Origin: Pseudoduganella ginsengisoli
Lineage (GTDB): Bacteria > Pseudomonadota > Gammaproteobacteria > Burkholderiales > Burkholderiaceae_D
DNA length: 64,000 nt
Direction of reading: 5' to 3'
Assembly: GCF_009720865.1 (NCBI RefSeq)
Contig: NZ_WNLA01000001.1
Span: 1,012,786 to 1,076,785 of the forward strand
Shown here in pieces: positions 28,464-37,093 of this stretch. Position 1 is the first letter of the stretch. Every line of letters starts with the position of its first letter. The position numbers and the translations under genes are program-made. The notes beneath the pieces were generated by a model. It worked only from the letters and a program-made list of their open reading frames with translations, made no database searches and was not told the DNA's origin.

Positions 28464-30593
28464 ATGCCGTCTACCCAGCCTCACATGCCGCCTGAAGCCG
28501 CGCCGCCCTCCCCCGCTGCAGCCAAGAAACCTGCGAAGAAGAAGGCTGCCGCCCCTGCCAAGAAAGCCGTACCGCTGGAAGCCAAACTGGCCCGGCTGGG
28601 CTTGCGTACGGATATGGACCTGGTGCTGCACTTGCCCATGCGTTACGAAGATGAAACGCAAGTGGTGACGATCCAGGAAGCGTGCCTGCATGGCGGCGAG
28701 ACGTCGCAGGTGGAAGGCATCGTGACGAAAAATGAAATCGCGTATAAGCCACGGCGGCAACTGCTGGTGCATATCGATGACGGCACGGGCGATTTGCAAC
28801 TGCGCTTCATGAATTTCTATGGCAGCCAGGTCAAGCAACTGGCGGAAGGCACGCGGGTGCGCGCCCGGGGCGAGTTAAAGCACGGCTTCTTTGGCGCGGA
28901 AATGGTGCACCCCCACTATAAGATCGTCAATGCGGGAGCGCCGCTGCCGACATCGCTAACGCCCGTGTATCCGGCTGGCGAAGGCTTGCCGCAGCACGTC
29001 ATGCGCAAAGCCATTGCCGATGCGATGAAACGGGTGGACTGGACAGATACCCTGCCGCCGCGCCTGCTGGAGCGGCTGGAGCTGGATAATTTCGAACCAT
29101 CGGTGCGGCTGCTGCACAATCCGCCGCCGGATGTCGATACGTACACACTGCTGGACCGTTCGCATCCGGCATGGACGCGCATGAAGTTCGATGAATTGCT
29201 GGCGCAGCAGTTGTCCTTGAAACGGGCGCAAAAAGCACGCCGCGCCAAGGGTTCGCCGCCGCTGTCGGTCATCGGGGAATTGTCGGCTCAATTCCAGCAG
29301 GCGCTACCTTTCAAGCTGACGGGCGCGCAGCAGCGCGTGCTCGATGAAATCCGCGCGGACATCAGCCAACCCTTCCCCATGCAGCGTTTGCTGCAAGGCG
29401 ACGTGGGCGCCGGCAAGACCGTGGTGGCGGCGCTGGCTGCCGCGCAAGCGATCGACAGCGGCTACCAGGCTGCATTGATGGCGCCGACGGAAATCCTCGC
29501 GGACCAGCATTTCCGCAAGATCGCCGCGTGGATGGAACCGCTGGGCGTCAAGGTGGCATGGCTGACCGGCAGCCTGACAAAAAAGAACAAGGCCGCCGCC
29601 ACGCAACTGGTGGAAACAGGCGAAGCGCGCCTCGTTATCGGTACGCACGCGATCATCCAGGACACCGTGCAATTCGCCAATCTCGGTCTCGTGATTGTCG
29701 ATGAACAGCACCGCTTCGGCGTGGGCCAGCGCCTTACGCTGCGCAACAAGGGCAATGAAAACGCCGTGCCGCACCAGTTGATGATGTCGGCCACGCCGAT
29801 TCCCCGCACGCTGGCCATGACGTATTACGCGGATTTGGAAGTGTCCGTCATCGATGAATTGCCGCCTGGCCGCAGTCCCATCGTCACCCGCGCGATTGAC
29901 CAGAACCGGCGCGATGAAGTCATCGAGCGCGTGCATGCAGCCGCGCTGGAGGGGCGGCAAGTGTATTGGGTGTGTCCGCTGATTGAAGAATCCGAAGCGC
30001 TGCAATTGCAGACTGCGACGGAAACCCATGCGCTGCTGGCGGAAGCGCTGCCGGACTTGAACGTCGGCCTCGTGCACGGCAAATTAAAGCCGGCGGAAAA
30101 GCAGGCCGTGATGGATGCCTTTGCCGCCAACGACATGCAAGTGCTGGTGGCCACCACCGTGATCGAGGTGGGGGTGGACGTGCCGAATGCATCGCTGATG
30201 GTGATTGAACATGCGGAGCGGTTTGGCTTGTCGCAGCTGCACCAGTTGCGGGGCCGGGTGGGACGGGGTTCGGCGGCGTCCGTGTGCCTGCTGCTGTACC
30301 AAAGCCCGCTGGGCGGCGTGGCGAAGCAGCGCTTGATGACGATGCGCGAAACCACCGATGGCTTTGAAATCGCGCGGCGCGACCTGGAAATCCGGGGTCC
30401 CGGTGAATTCCTCGGCGCGCGCCAGTCGGGACAGGCCATGCTGCGTTTCGCGGACCTGGAAACGGACACGTGGCTGGTGGACCGGGCGCGCGACGTGGCG
30501 TCTGCGCTGCTGAAAGATGAAAAATACCTGCCCGTCGTCGAAGGCCACCTGGAACGGTGGCTGGGCGGACGGGAAGAATTCCTCAAGGTTTGA
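28464..30593 (+). CDS. recG: ATP-dependent DNA helicase RecG
   Basis: From the ATG at 28464 the protein has 709 residues (E. coli 693). The N-terminus is an extra Ala/Pro/Lys-rich tail (EAAPPSPAAAKKPAKKKAA). The wedge/OB domain follows (about 40-190; VEGIVTKNEIAYKPRRQLLV), then two helicase lobes with Walker A GDVGAGKTVVAALAAAQ, DEQH box IVDEQHRFGV, and motif VI region HQLRGRVGRGSAASVCLLLY. It remodels stalled forks and Holliday junctions. A TTG start 13 codons upstream is unlikely. Confidence 0.97.
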   Translation: MPSTQPHMPPEAAPPSPAAAKKPAKKKAAAPAKKAVPLEAKLARLGLRTDMDLVLHLPMRYEDETQVVTIQEACLHGGETSQVEGIVTKNEIAYKPRRQLLVHIDDGTGDLQLRFMNFYGSQVKQLAEGTRVRARGELKHGFFGAEMVHPHYKIVNAGAPLPTSLTPVYPAGEGLPQHVMRKAIADAMKRVDWTDTLPPRLLERLELDNFEPSVRLLHNPPPDVDTYTLLDRSHPAWTRMKFDELLAQQLSLKRAQKARRAKGSPPLSVIGELSAQFQQALPFKLTGAQQRVLDEIRADISQPFPMQRLLQGDVGAGKTVVAALAAAQAIDSGYQAALMAPTEILADQHFRKIAAWMEPLGVKVAWLTGSLTKKNKAAATQLVETGEARLVIGTHAIIQDTVQFANLGLVIVDEQHRFGVGQRLTLRNKGNENAVPHQLMMSATPIPRTLAMTYYADLEVSVIDELPPGRSPIVTRAIDQNRRDEVIERVHAAALEGRQVYWVCPLIEESEALQLQTATETHALLAEALPDLNVGLVHGKLKPAEKQAVMDAFAANDMQVLVATTVIEVGVDVPNASLMVIEHAERFGLSQLHQLRGRVGRGSAASVCLLLYQSPLGGVAKQRLMTMRETTDGFEIARRDLEIRGPGEFLGARQSGQAMLRFADLETDTWLVDRARDVASALLKDEKYLPVVEGHLERWLGGREEFLKV

Positions 30594-30608
30594 GCACCCG
30601 GCGCCCCA

Positions 30609-31688
30609 TCAGTGCAGGCGGCTGCGCTTTTGGGCATACATTTGTTCATCCGCCAAAAGCACATAATGTGACAGCAGCTGTCCACCACTGGCATCGCACT
30701 GCACGACGCCGGCACTGATGGAAACCATATACGGCCGCTCCTTCATCAGATTGAACGCACTCAGGTTGGCCTGGATACGATGCAGGATAACGCCTGGCTT
30801 TTCATCATCCAGCGTATAGGCAACGAACTCGTCGCCGCCAAGGCGCGCCACCACATCGGCATGGCGAAAGGACTCGCGGAATACCTGCGCGGCATCCTGT
30901 ATCAGGCGATCGCCGGCCTCGTGGCCGAGTTCATCGTTCACGCGTTTGAGGCCGTCAATGTCGGCAAAGATCACGGCGCTCTTGGTCCGGTTGCGCCGCG
31001 CCAGCTTATAGATCTGTTCCGCTTGGAGGAAAAAGCCGCGCCGGTTATACAAGCCAGTCAGCACATCCGTCAGCGACAGTAACCGCATTTCCGCGGCCGC
31101 CTCGTCCCGCCGCGCCAGTTCCGCGGCGTGCGTCACGGACGTGTGCGCGATTTCGTCGCGCTGGTCAGTCACGCACCGCTCCAACTCACTGTGCGCCTCG
31201 AGCTTGCCCAGCGCCGCGGCAGCCAATTGCAGGATATACGACAGCGCCCGCCGCCCCTTCTCCAGCGCGGCAACATCCAACTGGTGTTCCCATGCCACAG
31301 CCAGCACGGCCACCGTATCCTGCACCGGTGCAGGCGCAGGCACAGCCAGCGCAAGCATGCATTGCCCGTCCTGTGTGCGCTGCCACTCTCCTCGCATGTC
31401 GGTGGCGCTTCTCGCACCGGACAGCAACGACATGGCGGTTTGATACAGCGGGTGGCCGGCGCTGGCTGGATGAGCAATACCGTGGCAGTCGAATCCGACG
31501 GCATTGAGCTGGTCGCTACGCAGCAGCAGCAAGGCCGAATCGCACTGGATCATTTCAGCCAAGGCCCGGCCAACCAGTTGCAGCGACCCGCCAGCTTCGT
31601 CGTTCTGAAGCAAATCGCGAGACAATGTCAACAGCACTCGCAACTGGTCCGGCGGGAGTTGCTGCGCTTCAGTCAAAGCTTTCGTCAT
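30609..31688 (-). CDS. GAF-like / GGDEF diguanylate cyclase
   Basis: The start MTKALTEAQQLPPDQLR at 31688 has a near-perfect SD (GGAGGT, 7 bases upstream) lying inside the upstream gene; coding starts further upstream are artefacts. The 359-residue protein has a GAF-like sensor (about 15-165; LQLVGRALAEMIQCDSALLLL), a helical linker (170-205) and a GGDEF domain (about 205-355). The active site reads RLGGDEFVAYTL, intact, and the inhibitory I-site RHAD lies exactly five residues before it, so feedback inhibition by c-di-GMP is expected. It is cytoplasmic. It overlaps the upstream unknown gene by 20 bases. Confidence 0.93.
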   Translation of the reverse strand: MTKALTEAQQLPPDQLRVLLTLSRDLLQNDEAGGSLQLVGRALAEMIQCDSALLLLRSDQLNAVGFDCHGIAHPASAGHPLYQTAMSLLSGARSATDMRGEWQRTQDGQCMLALAVPAPAPVQDTVAVLAVAWEHQLDVAALEKGRRALSYILQLAAAALGKLEAHSELERCVTDQRDEIAHTSVTHAAELARRDEAAAEMRLLSLTDVLTGLYNRRGFFLQAEQIYKLARRNRTKSAVIFADIDGLKRVNDELGHEAGDRLIQDAAQVFRESFRHADVVARLGGDEFVAYTLDDEKPGVILHRIQANLSAFNLMKERPYMVSISAGVVQCDASGGQLLSHYVLLADEQMYAQKRSRLH

Positions 31689-32307
31689 GCGCTTTACCTC
31701 CATTGTCAGCGCCCGGCCGTCCGAGCCCCGGTGCATGCGCCGCATAATTGACGGCAGCGGACAGCGTATCGTAGCGATACGGGCCATAACAGTAATGGCC
31801 TTGTTCATATGCAATGCCATGGCGCGCCATTTGCAGCCGCTCTTCCGGCGTGGGGCTGGCCCATTGCCGCCAATAATACGGTGTGGCGTCTTCGCGGAAA
31901 CCCGGCTTGGCCCGGTCCCGCCTGGCATAGTCCAGCGCGTCCGCCAGTTGCTCGTAACTGTATTGCCGGTAGTGATAGGTCCGTCCATCGAACGACACAC
32001 CTAACGCTGCCGCCGAAGGGGGCATTGCCGCCTCATCAGAAAACTGCGCCACTGGAAAGTCGTCGGGACGTTCGGCTGCCTGTGGAAGCGGGGCGGAAGG
32101 CGTGATGGCTTCCGAGACCAGTTGTTCCGTACTCTGCTTGCGGCGCGATGCCGGGTTATCGAGAACACGCGCGATCACTTCCGGGGACACGCGTTTGTAT
32201 TCCATATACTTCCGCGCCAGGGAGAGGTTCCGCACACCCAGGATATTGATTCCGCGCGCCACAACTCTTGCCGTACCAGCGTCCACGCGCCGCTGCCGTT
32301 CATTCAC
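31669..32307 (-). CDS. unknown protein coupled to a diguanylate cyclase
   Basis: The GTG at 32307, 8 bases after GGGAG, is the preferred start (212 residues); a TTG eight codons upstream is possible. No family is recognised. The N-terminus is basic (NERQRRVDAGTARVVARG). The C-terminal half contains two related Tyr-rich units, GRTYHYRQYSYEQLADALDY and GHYCYGPYRYDTLSAAVNY (YxY-x2-YxY-x2-Lx2Ax2Y), separated by a WRQWASPTPEERLQMARHG block. There is no signal peptide or TM segment. Its end carries the SD of the GGDEF gene, so translation is coupled and a functional link to c-di-GMP signalling is likely. Confidence 0.75.
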   Translation of the reverse strand: MNERQRRVDAGTARVVARGINILGVRNLSLARKYMEYKRVSPEVIARVLDNPASRRKQSTEQLVSEAITPSAPLPQAAERPDDFPVAQFSDEAAMPPSAAALGVSFDGRTYHYRQYSYEQLADALDYARRDRAKPGFREDATPYYWRQWASPTPEERLQMARHGIAYEQGHYCYGPYRYDTLSAAVNYAAHAPGLGRPGADNGGKAHDESFD

Positions 32308-32385
32308 TTTTATCACTCCCGGTTTAGACAACCACAGTACACCCGTGGCGCCGAGTCACCTAGCACTTTCCGAGTATGCCGCGCG

Positions 32386-32967
32386 TCAATGCTGATCTCG
32401 TATTGCCTGCTGGTACAAGCTGCGGCGCGGCGCGGCAAACACGCGGCGCAGAATCGGCATGAATTCTTCGATCGGCAAGCTGGCATAGGCGCTGTCAAAC
32501 GCCGGGTTGTCATACAGTTCGCAAAATTCCGCTGTGCGCTGGTAGCACGGATGGTCTTTGAACTGGTCGCGCATGTCGCGGTCCATGCCCAGGTGGTGGA
32601 AGAAGTAATGCCCCTGGAAGATGCCGTGGTGCTTGACCATCCACAGGTTGTCATCGGACACGAATGGCTGCAGGATGGCCGCCGCAATATCCGGATGGTT
32701 GAACGTGCCCAGCGTGTCGCCGATATCGTGCAGCAGCGCGCACGCGACATATTCATCATCACGGCCATCGCGCAATGCCCGCGTACCCGTTTGCAGCGAA
32801 TGCGTGTAGCGGTCCACCGGAAACCCGCCAAAGTCGCCCCGCAACAACGCCAGGTGCGCGGCCACCCGGTCCGGCAAGCCTTGCGCGAATTGCATGAATT
32901 CCCCGGCGATGGTTTGCCAATCTTCGCGGGTGCTCTGGTCCAGGCTGGTAAATGCAGCGGCTTTCAT
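32386..32967 (-). CDS. HD-domain protein, PhnZ/MIOX-like diiron oxygenase candidate
   Basis: The ATG at 32967 follows AGGAGGGG and gives 193 residues. An HD signature is present: His56 (DRYTHSLQTG), His80-Asp81 (CALLHDIGDTLGTFNHPD), His91, and the His-rich block 113-125 (KHHGIFQGHYFFHH), followed by an Asp in ELYDNPAFDS. The compact size, H-x23-HD spacing and the lack of other domains resemble the PhnZ/MIOX type of mixed-valent diiron oxygenase more than a nucleotide phosphohydrolase. The substrate is unknown and no phosphonate genes are nearby. It is divergent from the M23 peptidase gene. Confidence 0.75.
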   Translation of the reverse strand: MKAAAFTSLDQSTREDWQTIAGEFMQFAQGLPDRVAAHLALLRGDFGGFPVDRYTHSLQTGTRALRDGRDDEYVACALLHDIGDTLGTFNHPDIAAAILQPFVSDDNLWMVKHHGIFQGHYFFHHLGMDRDMRDQFKDHPCYQRTAEFCELYDNPAFDSAYASLPIEEFMPILRRVFAAPRRSLYQQAIRDQH

Positions 32968-33133
32968 GGTTCCCCTCCTCGGCATTGAGATGGATCCATT
33001 GTGCGCCGCCGATACCGCCACGGACGTCAGCAATACACAACACGGCGCCGAATCCGTATGGAAAATATCAATGTTGCAACAAGGAATTAAAATGTCTTGC
33101 GTGATAGCAAGCCCTGTGCGAAACTCGCCTGCT

Positions 33134-33832
33134 ATGCCGAAACTTGCCAAACTAACACTTGCCCTGTTGCTGGCCGCCAATCTGCCGGCACACGCCTCTG
33201 GTGCGCCAGAGCCTTCCGAAGCACCAGCCGCGACGTCGCGCTGGAGTTTGCCGCTGGATGGCGGAAAAGTCAGCAGTTTCTTTGGCGCGCTGCGCGGCAA
33301 ACGCGCGCACGGCGGCGTCGACTTTTCCACGCCCACCGGTACGCCGATCAAGGCCACCGATGGCGGCACGGTGGTGGCTTCCACCAACCGCTATGAAGGC
33401 GACAAGAAATACGGCGAAGTCGTCGTGATCGAACACCCGAACGGCTTGCGTTCCCTGTATGCGCATTTGAAAGAGCGCCTGGTGCGCGTGGGCGACATGG
33501 TGTCGGCCGGTGAATTGATTGGCCATTCCGGCATGACGGGCCGCTCGACGGGCCCGCACCTGCACCTGGAAGCCTTCCAGGATGGCAAACGCATCGACCC
33601 GCAAAATTTGCTGGACAAGCCACTAGAAGACAATGCACTGGCCCAGGCCCTGAACGCCAAGCGCGCAGGCGAAGCCGATGCCGTGTACTCGTCGCCCCGC
33701 TTTGAAACCAGGGCAGGCGGCAAGCATGGCAAACATGCGCGCCATGGCAGCGGCAAGGCCGCAACAGCGAAAGCGCCGGCTAAAGCGAAAGCAGTCGCAT
33801 CCAAATCAGCCAAACGAAGCAAACACGGTTAA
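33134..33832 (+). CDS. secreted M23-family peptidase (LytM-type) with cationic tail
   Basis: From the ATG at 33134 (MPKLAKLTLALLLAANLPAHA, signal peptide) the protein has 232 residues. The M23 zinc site is complete: His59 and Asp63 in RAHGGVDFSTP, His111 in LYAHLKERL and His142-x-His144 in GPHLHLEAF, so it should be an active cell-wall endopeptidase. After residue 180 comes a Lys/Ala-rich tail (SGKAATAKAPAKAKAVASKS) of strong positive charge, unusual for the family, which may bind anionic polymers. The open frame upstream overlaps the divergent HD gene and is not used. Confidence 0.92.
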   Translation: MPKLAKLTLALLLAANLPAHASGAPEPSEAPAATSRWSLPLDGGKVSSFFGALRGKRAHGGVDFSTPTGTPIKATDGGTVVASTNRYEGDKKYGEVVVIEHPNGLRSLYAHLKERLVRVGDMVSAGELIGHSGMTGRSTGPHLHLEAFQDGKRIDPQNLLDKPLEDNALAQALNAKRAGEADAVYSSPRFETRAGGKHGKHARHGSGKAATAKAPAKAKAVASKSAKRSKHG

Positions 33833-33898
33833 TCGGGCGGGTTTTAAAAACCCGCCTGCACGCTGGCGCCGCAGATTGATATTGCGGCGTCGCCTGGT

Positions 33899-34015
33899 CT
33901 ACAAACACAACGCGATCCGGCTCCCCAAATCCACCATGAAGTCCGGCCGCAAATACGCGGCAAAGGCCAGCGCCATTGCCGCGATGGCCAGCCCCCACGC
34001 CAGCCACGTCTTCAT
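33899..34015 (-). CDS. 38-residue membrane protein coupled to the MFS transporter
   Basis: The ATG at 34015 shares its A with the TGA stop of the MFS gene (TGATG), and the ORF ends at a TAG at 33899. The product begins MKTWLAWGLAIAAMALAFAA, one clean transmembrane helix, then YLRPDFMVDLGSRIALCL. Single-helix partner proteins are known to be encoded right after some MFS transporters ('MFS transporter small subunit'), which is the best guess. The tight coupling and a clean membrane helix argue against a chance ORF. Confidence 0.65.
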   Translation of the reverse strand: MKTWLAWGLAIAAMALAFAAYLRPDFMVDLGSRIALCL

Positions 34016-35235
34016 CACGCTGCCTTCAGGGCGCCGCCGCGTACCAGCGGACGCTCGTCAACGGGCAAATTGGCCAGCCCGGCAAACACGCCCAAGCCTA
34101 TCGCTATGCCCCACACGATGTCGTAATTGCCTTGCAGCGCAAACAGGTAGCCGCCCAGCCACACGCCAAGGAAACTGCCAATCTGGTGCGAGAAGAACAC
34201 GACGCCAGCCAGCATCGACATGTGCCGCACGCCAAACACGCCGGCGATAATGCCGTTCGTCAGCGGCACGGTGGACAGCCACAGGAAACCCATGCAAGCG
34301 GCAAACAGGTACACGGTCAGCGGCGACAACGGCGCCAGCAGGAACAGCACAATGGCGACAGAGCGCAGCGAATAAATTCCCGACAGCAGATAGCGCTTCG
34401 GCACCTTGCCGCCCCACTTGCCGGCCAGGAAAGAGCCGAAGATGTTGAACAAGCCAATCAGGGCCAGCGCCAGCACGGCGACTTTCGGATCCGCGACGCC
34501 TTTGTCTTTCAGGTACGCAGGCAAGTGCACGCCGATAAACACCACCTGGAAACCGCACACGAAATACCCTGCCACCAGCAGCAGGAACGAGCGGTTGCCC
34601 AGCGCTTCCCCCAACGCTTCGGCTATGCTCTGGCGCGGACCATCGGCATGGGTGGCGGCCGGTTCACGCAGCCAAAATGACATCGGCACCATGGCCAGCA
34701 CCACCAAGCCCGCCAGCAAATAAAACGCTTGCTGCCAGCCCAGCGATGAAATCAGGAATTGCTCGACCGGCATCATCAGGAATTGGCCAAATGAACTGGC
34801 CGCGCCGGAAATGCCAAACGCCCACGAACGCTTTTCCACTGGCGCCACGCGGCCAATGATGCCGCTGACGGCGCCGAATGCCGTGCACGCAAGCCCCAGC
34901 CCGATGAACACGCCGGAACCCATGACGAACAGCATGGGCTGCGTCACGCACGCCATCCACAGCAAGCCCGCCATATACGCCAGCGCGCCGGCCAGTACCA
35001 CGCGCATAGTGCCGAAACGGTCGGCCGCCATGCCGGCAAACGGGCCAAACGCGCCCCACATCAAGTTTTGCACGGCCAGCGCCAGCGAATACGTTTCGCG
35101 GGTCCAGCCATTGGCTTGCGAAATCGGCTGCATCCAAAAGCCAAAACCATGGCGCACACCCATGGCCAGGGTCAATACGACGCCGCTGGCCAGCAGCACG
35201 GATTTCAGCGACGGCATACGGTCGGCAGTAAACAT
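34015..35235 (-). CDS. major facilitator superfamily transporter
   Basis: The ATG at 35235 (MFTADRMPSLKSVLLASG) follows GAGGAGAA and gives a 406-residue 12-helix transporter. Typical stretches are WGAFGPFAGMAADRFGTMRV (the loop 2-3 motif A region) and FGAVSGIIGRVAPVEKRSWAFG. The N-terminal pattern (RHGFGFWMQPISQANGWTRE) resembles oxalate/formate-antiporter-like and monocarboxylate-type MFS members. The substrate is unknown. It lies 10 bases after a Gfo/Idh oxidoreductase gene and overlaps a 38-codon membrane gene. Confidence 0.9.
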   Translation of the reverse strand: MFTADRMPSLKSVLLASGVVLTLAMGVRHGFGFWMQPISQANGWTRETYSLALAVQNLMWGAFGPFAGMAADRFGTMRVVLAGALAYMAGLLWMACVTQPMLFVMGSGVFIGLGLACTAFGAVSGIIGRVAPVEKRSWAFGISGAASSFGQFLMMPVEQFLISSLGWQQAFYLLAGLVVLAMVPMSFWLREPAATHADGPRQSIAEALGEALGNRSFLLLVAGYFVCGFQVVFIGVHLPAYLKDKGVADPKVAVLALALIGLFNIFGSFLAGKWGGKVPKRYLLSGIYSLRSVAIVLFLLAPLSPLTVYLFAACMGFLWLSTVPLTNGIIAGVFGVRHMSMLAGVVFFSHQIGSFLGVWLGGYLFALQGNYDIVWGIAIGLGVFAGLANLPVDERPLVRGGALKAA

Positions 35236-35245
35236 TCCGTTCTCC

Positions 35246-36256
35246 TCAATCGTCGGCTGCCATGTCAGCTGCAGTATCGGCAACATAGCGGACGCCGATC
35301 TGTTCGCGCATCGTATCGAGCCAGCCCATCAGCGCAACGGATTCCGCCAGCGGCATCACGGGACTTTCCAGCAAGCCCGCGCGCAGGCACCGGTTCACTT
35401 CCAGCGCTTCATGCGCATAGCCGTTACCGATGCGGGGCGCGGACAATTCACGCTTGCTGCCATCGTTCAAGCCGATGGTCAGCGATTCGGTGCAATAAAA
35501 ACGGTTGTTCAGCCGCAAGTATCCCTTGCTGCCGGAAATCGTCAATTCATTCGGCGTGTGCGCACGCAAGCTGCTGACGCAACACGACACGGCGCCGCTT
35601 TCATGGCGCAGCACGAACGACGTTTGCATATCGACGCCGGTGCCGGCCAGCTCGCCCACGGCCTTGGCGCCGGCCACGGGGCCGAGGAAGTAGGCCGCCA
35701 GCGACAGTGGATATATGCCCAGGTCCAGCAGCGAGCCGCCGCCCAGGTCCGGGTTGAACAAGCGGTGTTCAGGTCCTACCACGGCGGCAAAGCCGAAATC
35801 CGCCGTCAGGCTGCCCGGCACGCCGATGGCGCCACTGTCGAGCAAGCGCTTGGCTTCCTGCAGGGCTGGCAGGAAGCGGCTCCACATGGCTTCCATGACG
35901 AACAGGTTTTTCTCTTTGGCCAGTGCGGCAATATGCTCGGCCTGGCGGCGGTTCACCGTGAACGCTTTTTCCACCAGCAGCGCCTTGCCGCCATGCAGGC
36001 ACATGATGGCATTTTCGTAGTGCATAGTGTGCGGCGTGGCGATGTACACCACGTCGACTTGCGGGTCATCCGCCAGTTGCTGGTAACTGCCGTGGCAGCG
36101 CGCCACGCCGAACTCCGCGCCAAAGCGCGCAGCGCCGGCTTCCGTGCGCGAAGCTACCGCTACCAGTTCAGCGCCGCGAATGTCGCGCAAGCCGTGCGCC
36201 ATGGCCTTGGCGATTTTGCCCGTGCCCAGTATGCCCCAGCGGATGATTTTTTCCAT
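35246..36256 (-). CDS. Gfo/Idh/MocA-family oxidoreductase
   Basis: The 336-residue protein has an N-terminal Rossmann domain (MEKIIRWGILGTGKIAKAMA, about 1-120, with YIATPHTMHYENAIMCL and the conserved GGKALLVEKAFTVN, catalytic Lys in the EKxxxxN motif) and a C-terminal beta-sheet substrate domain. It resembles dihydrodiol or trans-1,2-diol/glucose-fructose type dehydrogenases; the substrate is not evident. Its ATG directly follows the TAA of the DUF3025 gene and the MFS gene follows 10 bases later. Confidence 0.92.
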   Translation of the reverse strand: MEKIIRWGILGTGKIAKAMAHGLRDIRGAELVAVASRTEAGAARFGAEFGVARCHGSYQQLADDPQVDVVYIATPHTMHYENAIMCLHGGKALLVEKAFTVNRRQAEHIAALAKEKNLFVMEAMWSRFLPALQEAKRLLDSGAIGVPGSLTADFGFAAVVGPEHRLFNPDLGGGSLLDLGIYPLSLAAYFLGPVAGAKAVGELAGTGVDMQTSFVLRHESGAVSCCVSSLRAHTPNELTISGSKGYLRLNNRFYCTESLTIGLNDGSKRELSAPRIGNGYAHEALEVNRCLRAGLLESPVMPLAESVALMGWLDTMREQIGVRYVADTAADMAADD

Positions 36257-37093
36257 TTAGCGCTCCTTCTGTTGCGGCATACGTTTCGGCCTGAACACCG
36301 CCACATCGCCATAAAATGCTTCGTCCTGTTGCGGCCACCAGCCCGGCACGCCCAGCATGGGCAGCGGCGTGAAGCAGCTCTTATGCAAACCATCAGCGGC
36401 CAGTTCCGTGGCCACCTTGTCGTCCAGCCATGCGCGGCGGCCAGCGCCATCCAGCGCAAAATAGTCGTCACCGGCAAAGGCGACCCGCGTATGCGCGGTA
36501 ATCGCCTTGTATGGCGCCACCAGCTTTTCCATCAGCGCGTGGCCGAACAGCCAGACTTGCGCATCGCATTTAAACAGTTCGCGCAATTCGACAAACGCCT
36601 TGCGCCATTCATGGCCGCGCAGCGCCTCTATCAGCGCCCTGCCCTGTTCATCATCGCGCACCACCAGCAGCGCCGCATTTTCATCGAACAAGGTGGCTGC
36701 GTCCCGCGCGGGACCGCGCGATTTGCCGACGCCATCTTGCGCGATTTGCGCAGCCTGCAAGGCATTCAATTGCTGCTTGATGCGGGGGAAACTGAGCCAA
36801 ACCAGCGCGTTGAAAAAATCATGCAAGTTTTCACGCGTGGGGACGTTGCCGGTGGCGCCAATGAATTCTTCATAGGCGACGCCTTCCGGCAGCGCGCTTT
36901 GCGGCACGAACTGCAATGGCAAGCCTTGATGATTGCACAATTCGCGCGACGCTGCTTGCGCACAAAAGGAAGGGATGATGCTGGCGGCATCGACGTCGAT
37001 GCCGCCGGCAGCGTCCCGTACCGAGTCGTACCAGGGGCGCTGCCAGTCAATATCAGAAAACACGTTGAGAAAACTGGTTAAACCATTTTCCAA
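36257..37093 (-). CDS. DUF3025 domain protein
   Basis: The frame has 278 codons from a TTG at 37093; the likely core begins at [14 protein letters not shown], so a GTG around 37063 is an alternative start. Features of DUF3025 are [43 protein letters not shown] and, at the end, [17 protein letters not shown]. Its function is unknown. It overlaps the end of pyrC by 16 bases, and the pair pyrC-DUF3025 is common in Burkholderiales. Confidence 0.85.
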   Translation of the reverse strand: MENGLTSFLNVFSDIDWQRPWYDSVRDAAGGIDVDAASIIPSFCAQAASRELCNHQGLPLQFVPQSALPEGVAYEEFIGATGNVPTRENLHDFFNALVWLSFPRIKQQLNALQAAQIAQDGVGKSRGPARDAATLFDENAALLVVRDDEQGRALIEALRGHEWRKAFVELRELFKCDAQVWLFGHALMEKLVAPYKAITAHTRVAFAGDDYFALDGAGRRAWLDDKVATELAADGLHKSCFTPLPMLGVPGWWPQQDEAFYGDVAVFRPKRMPQQKER

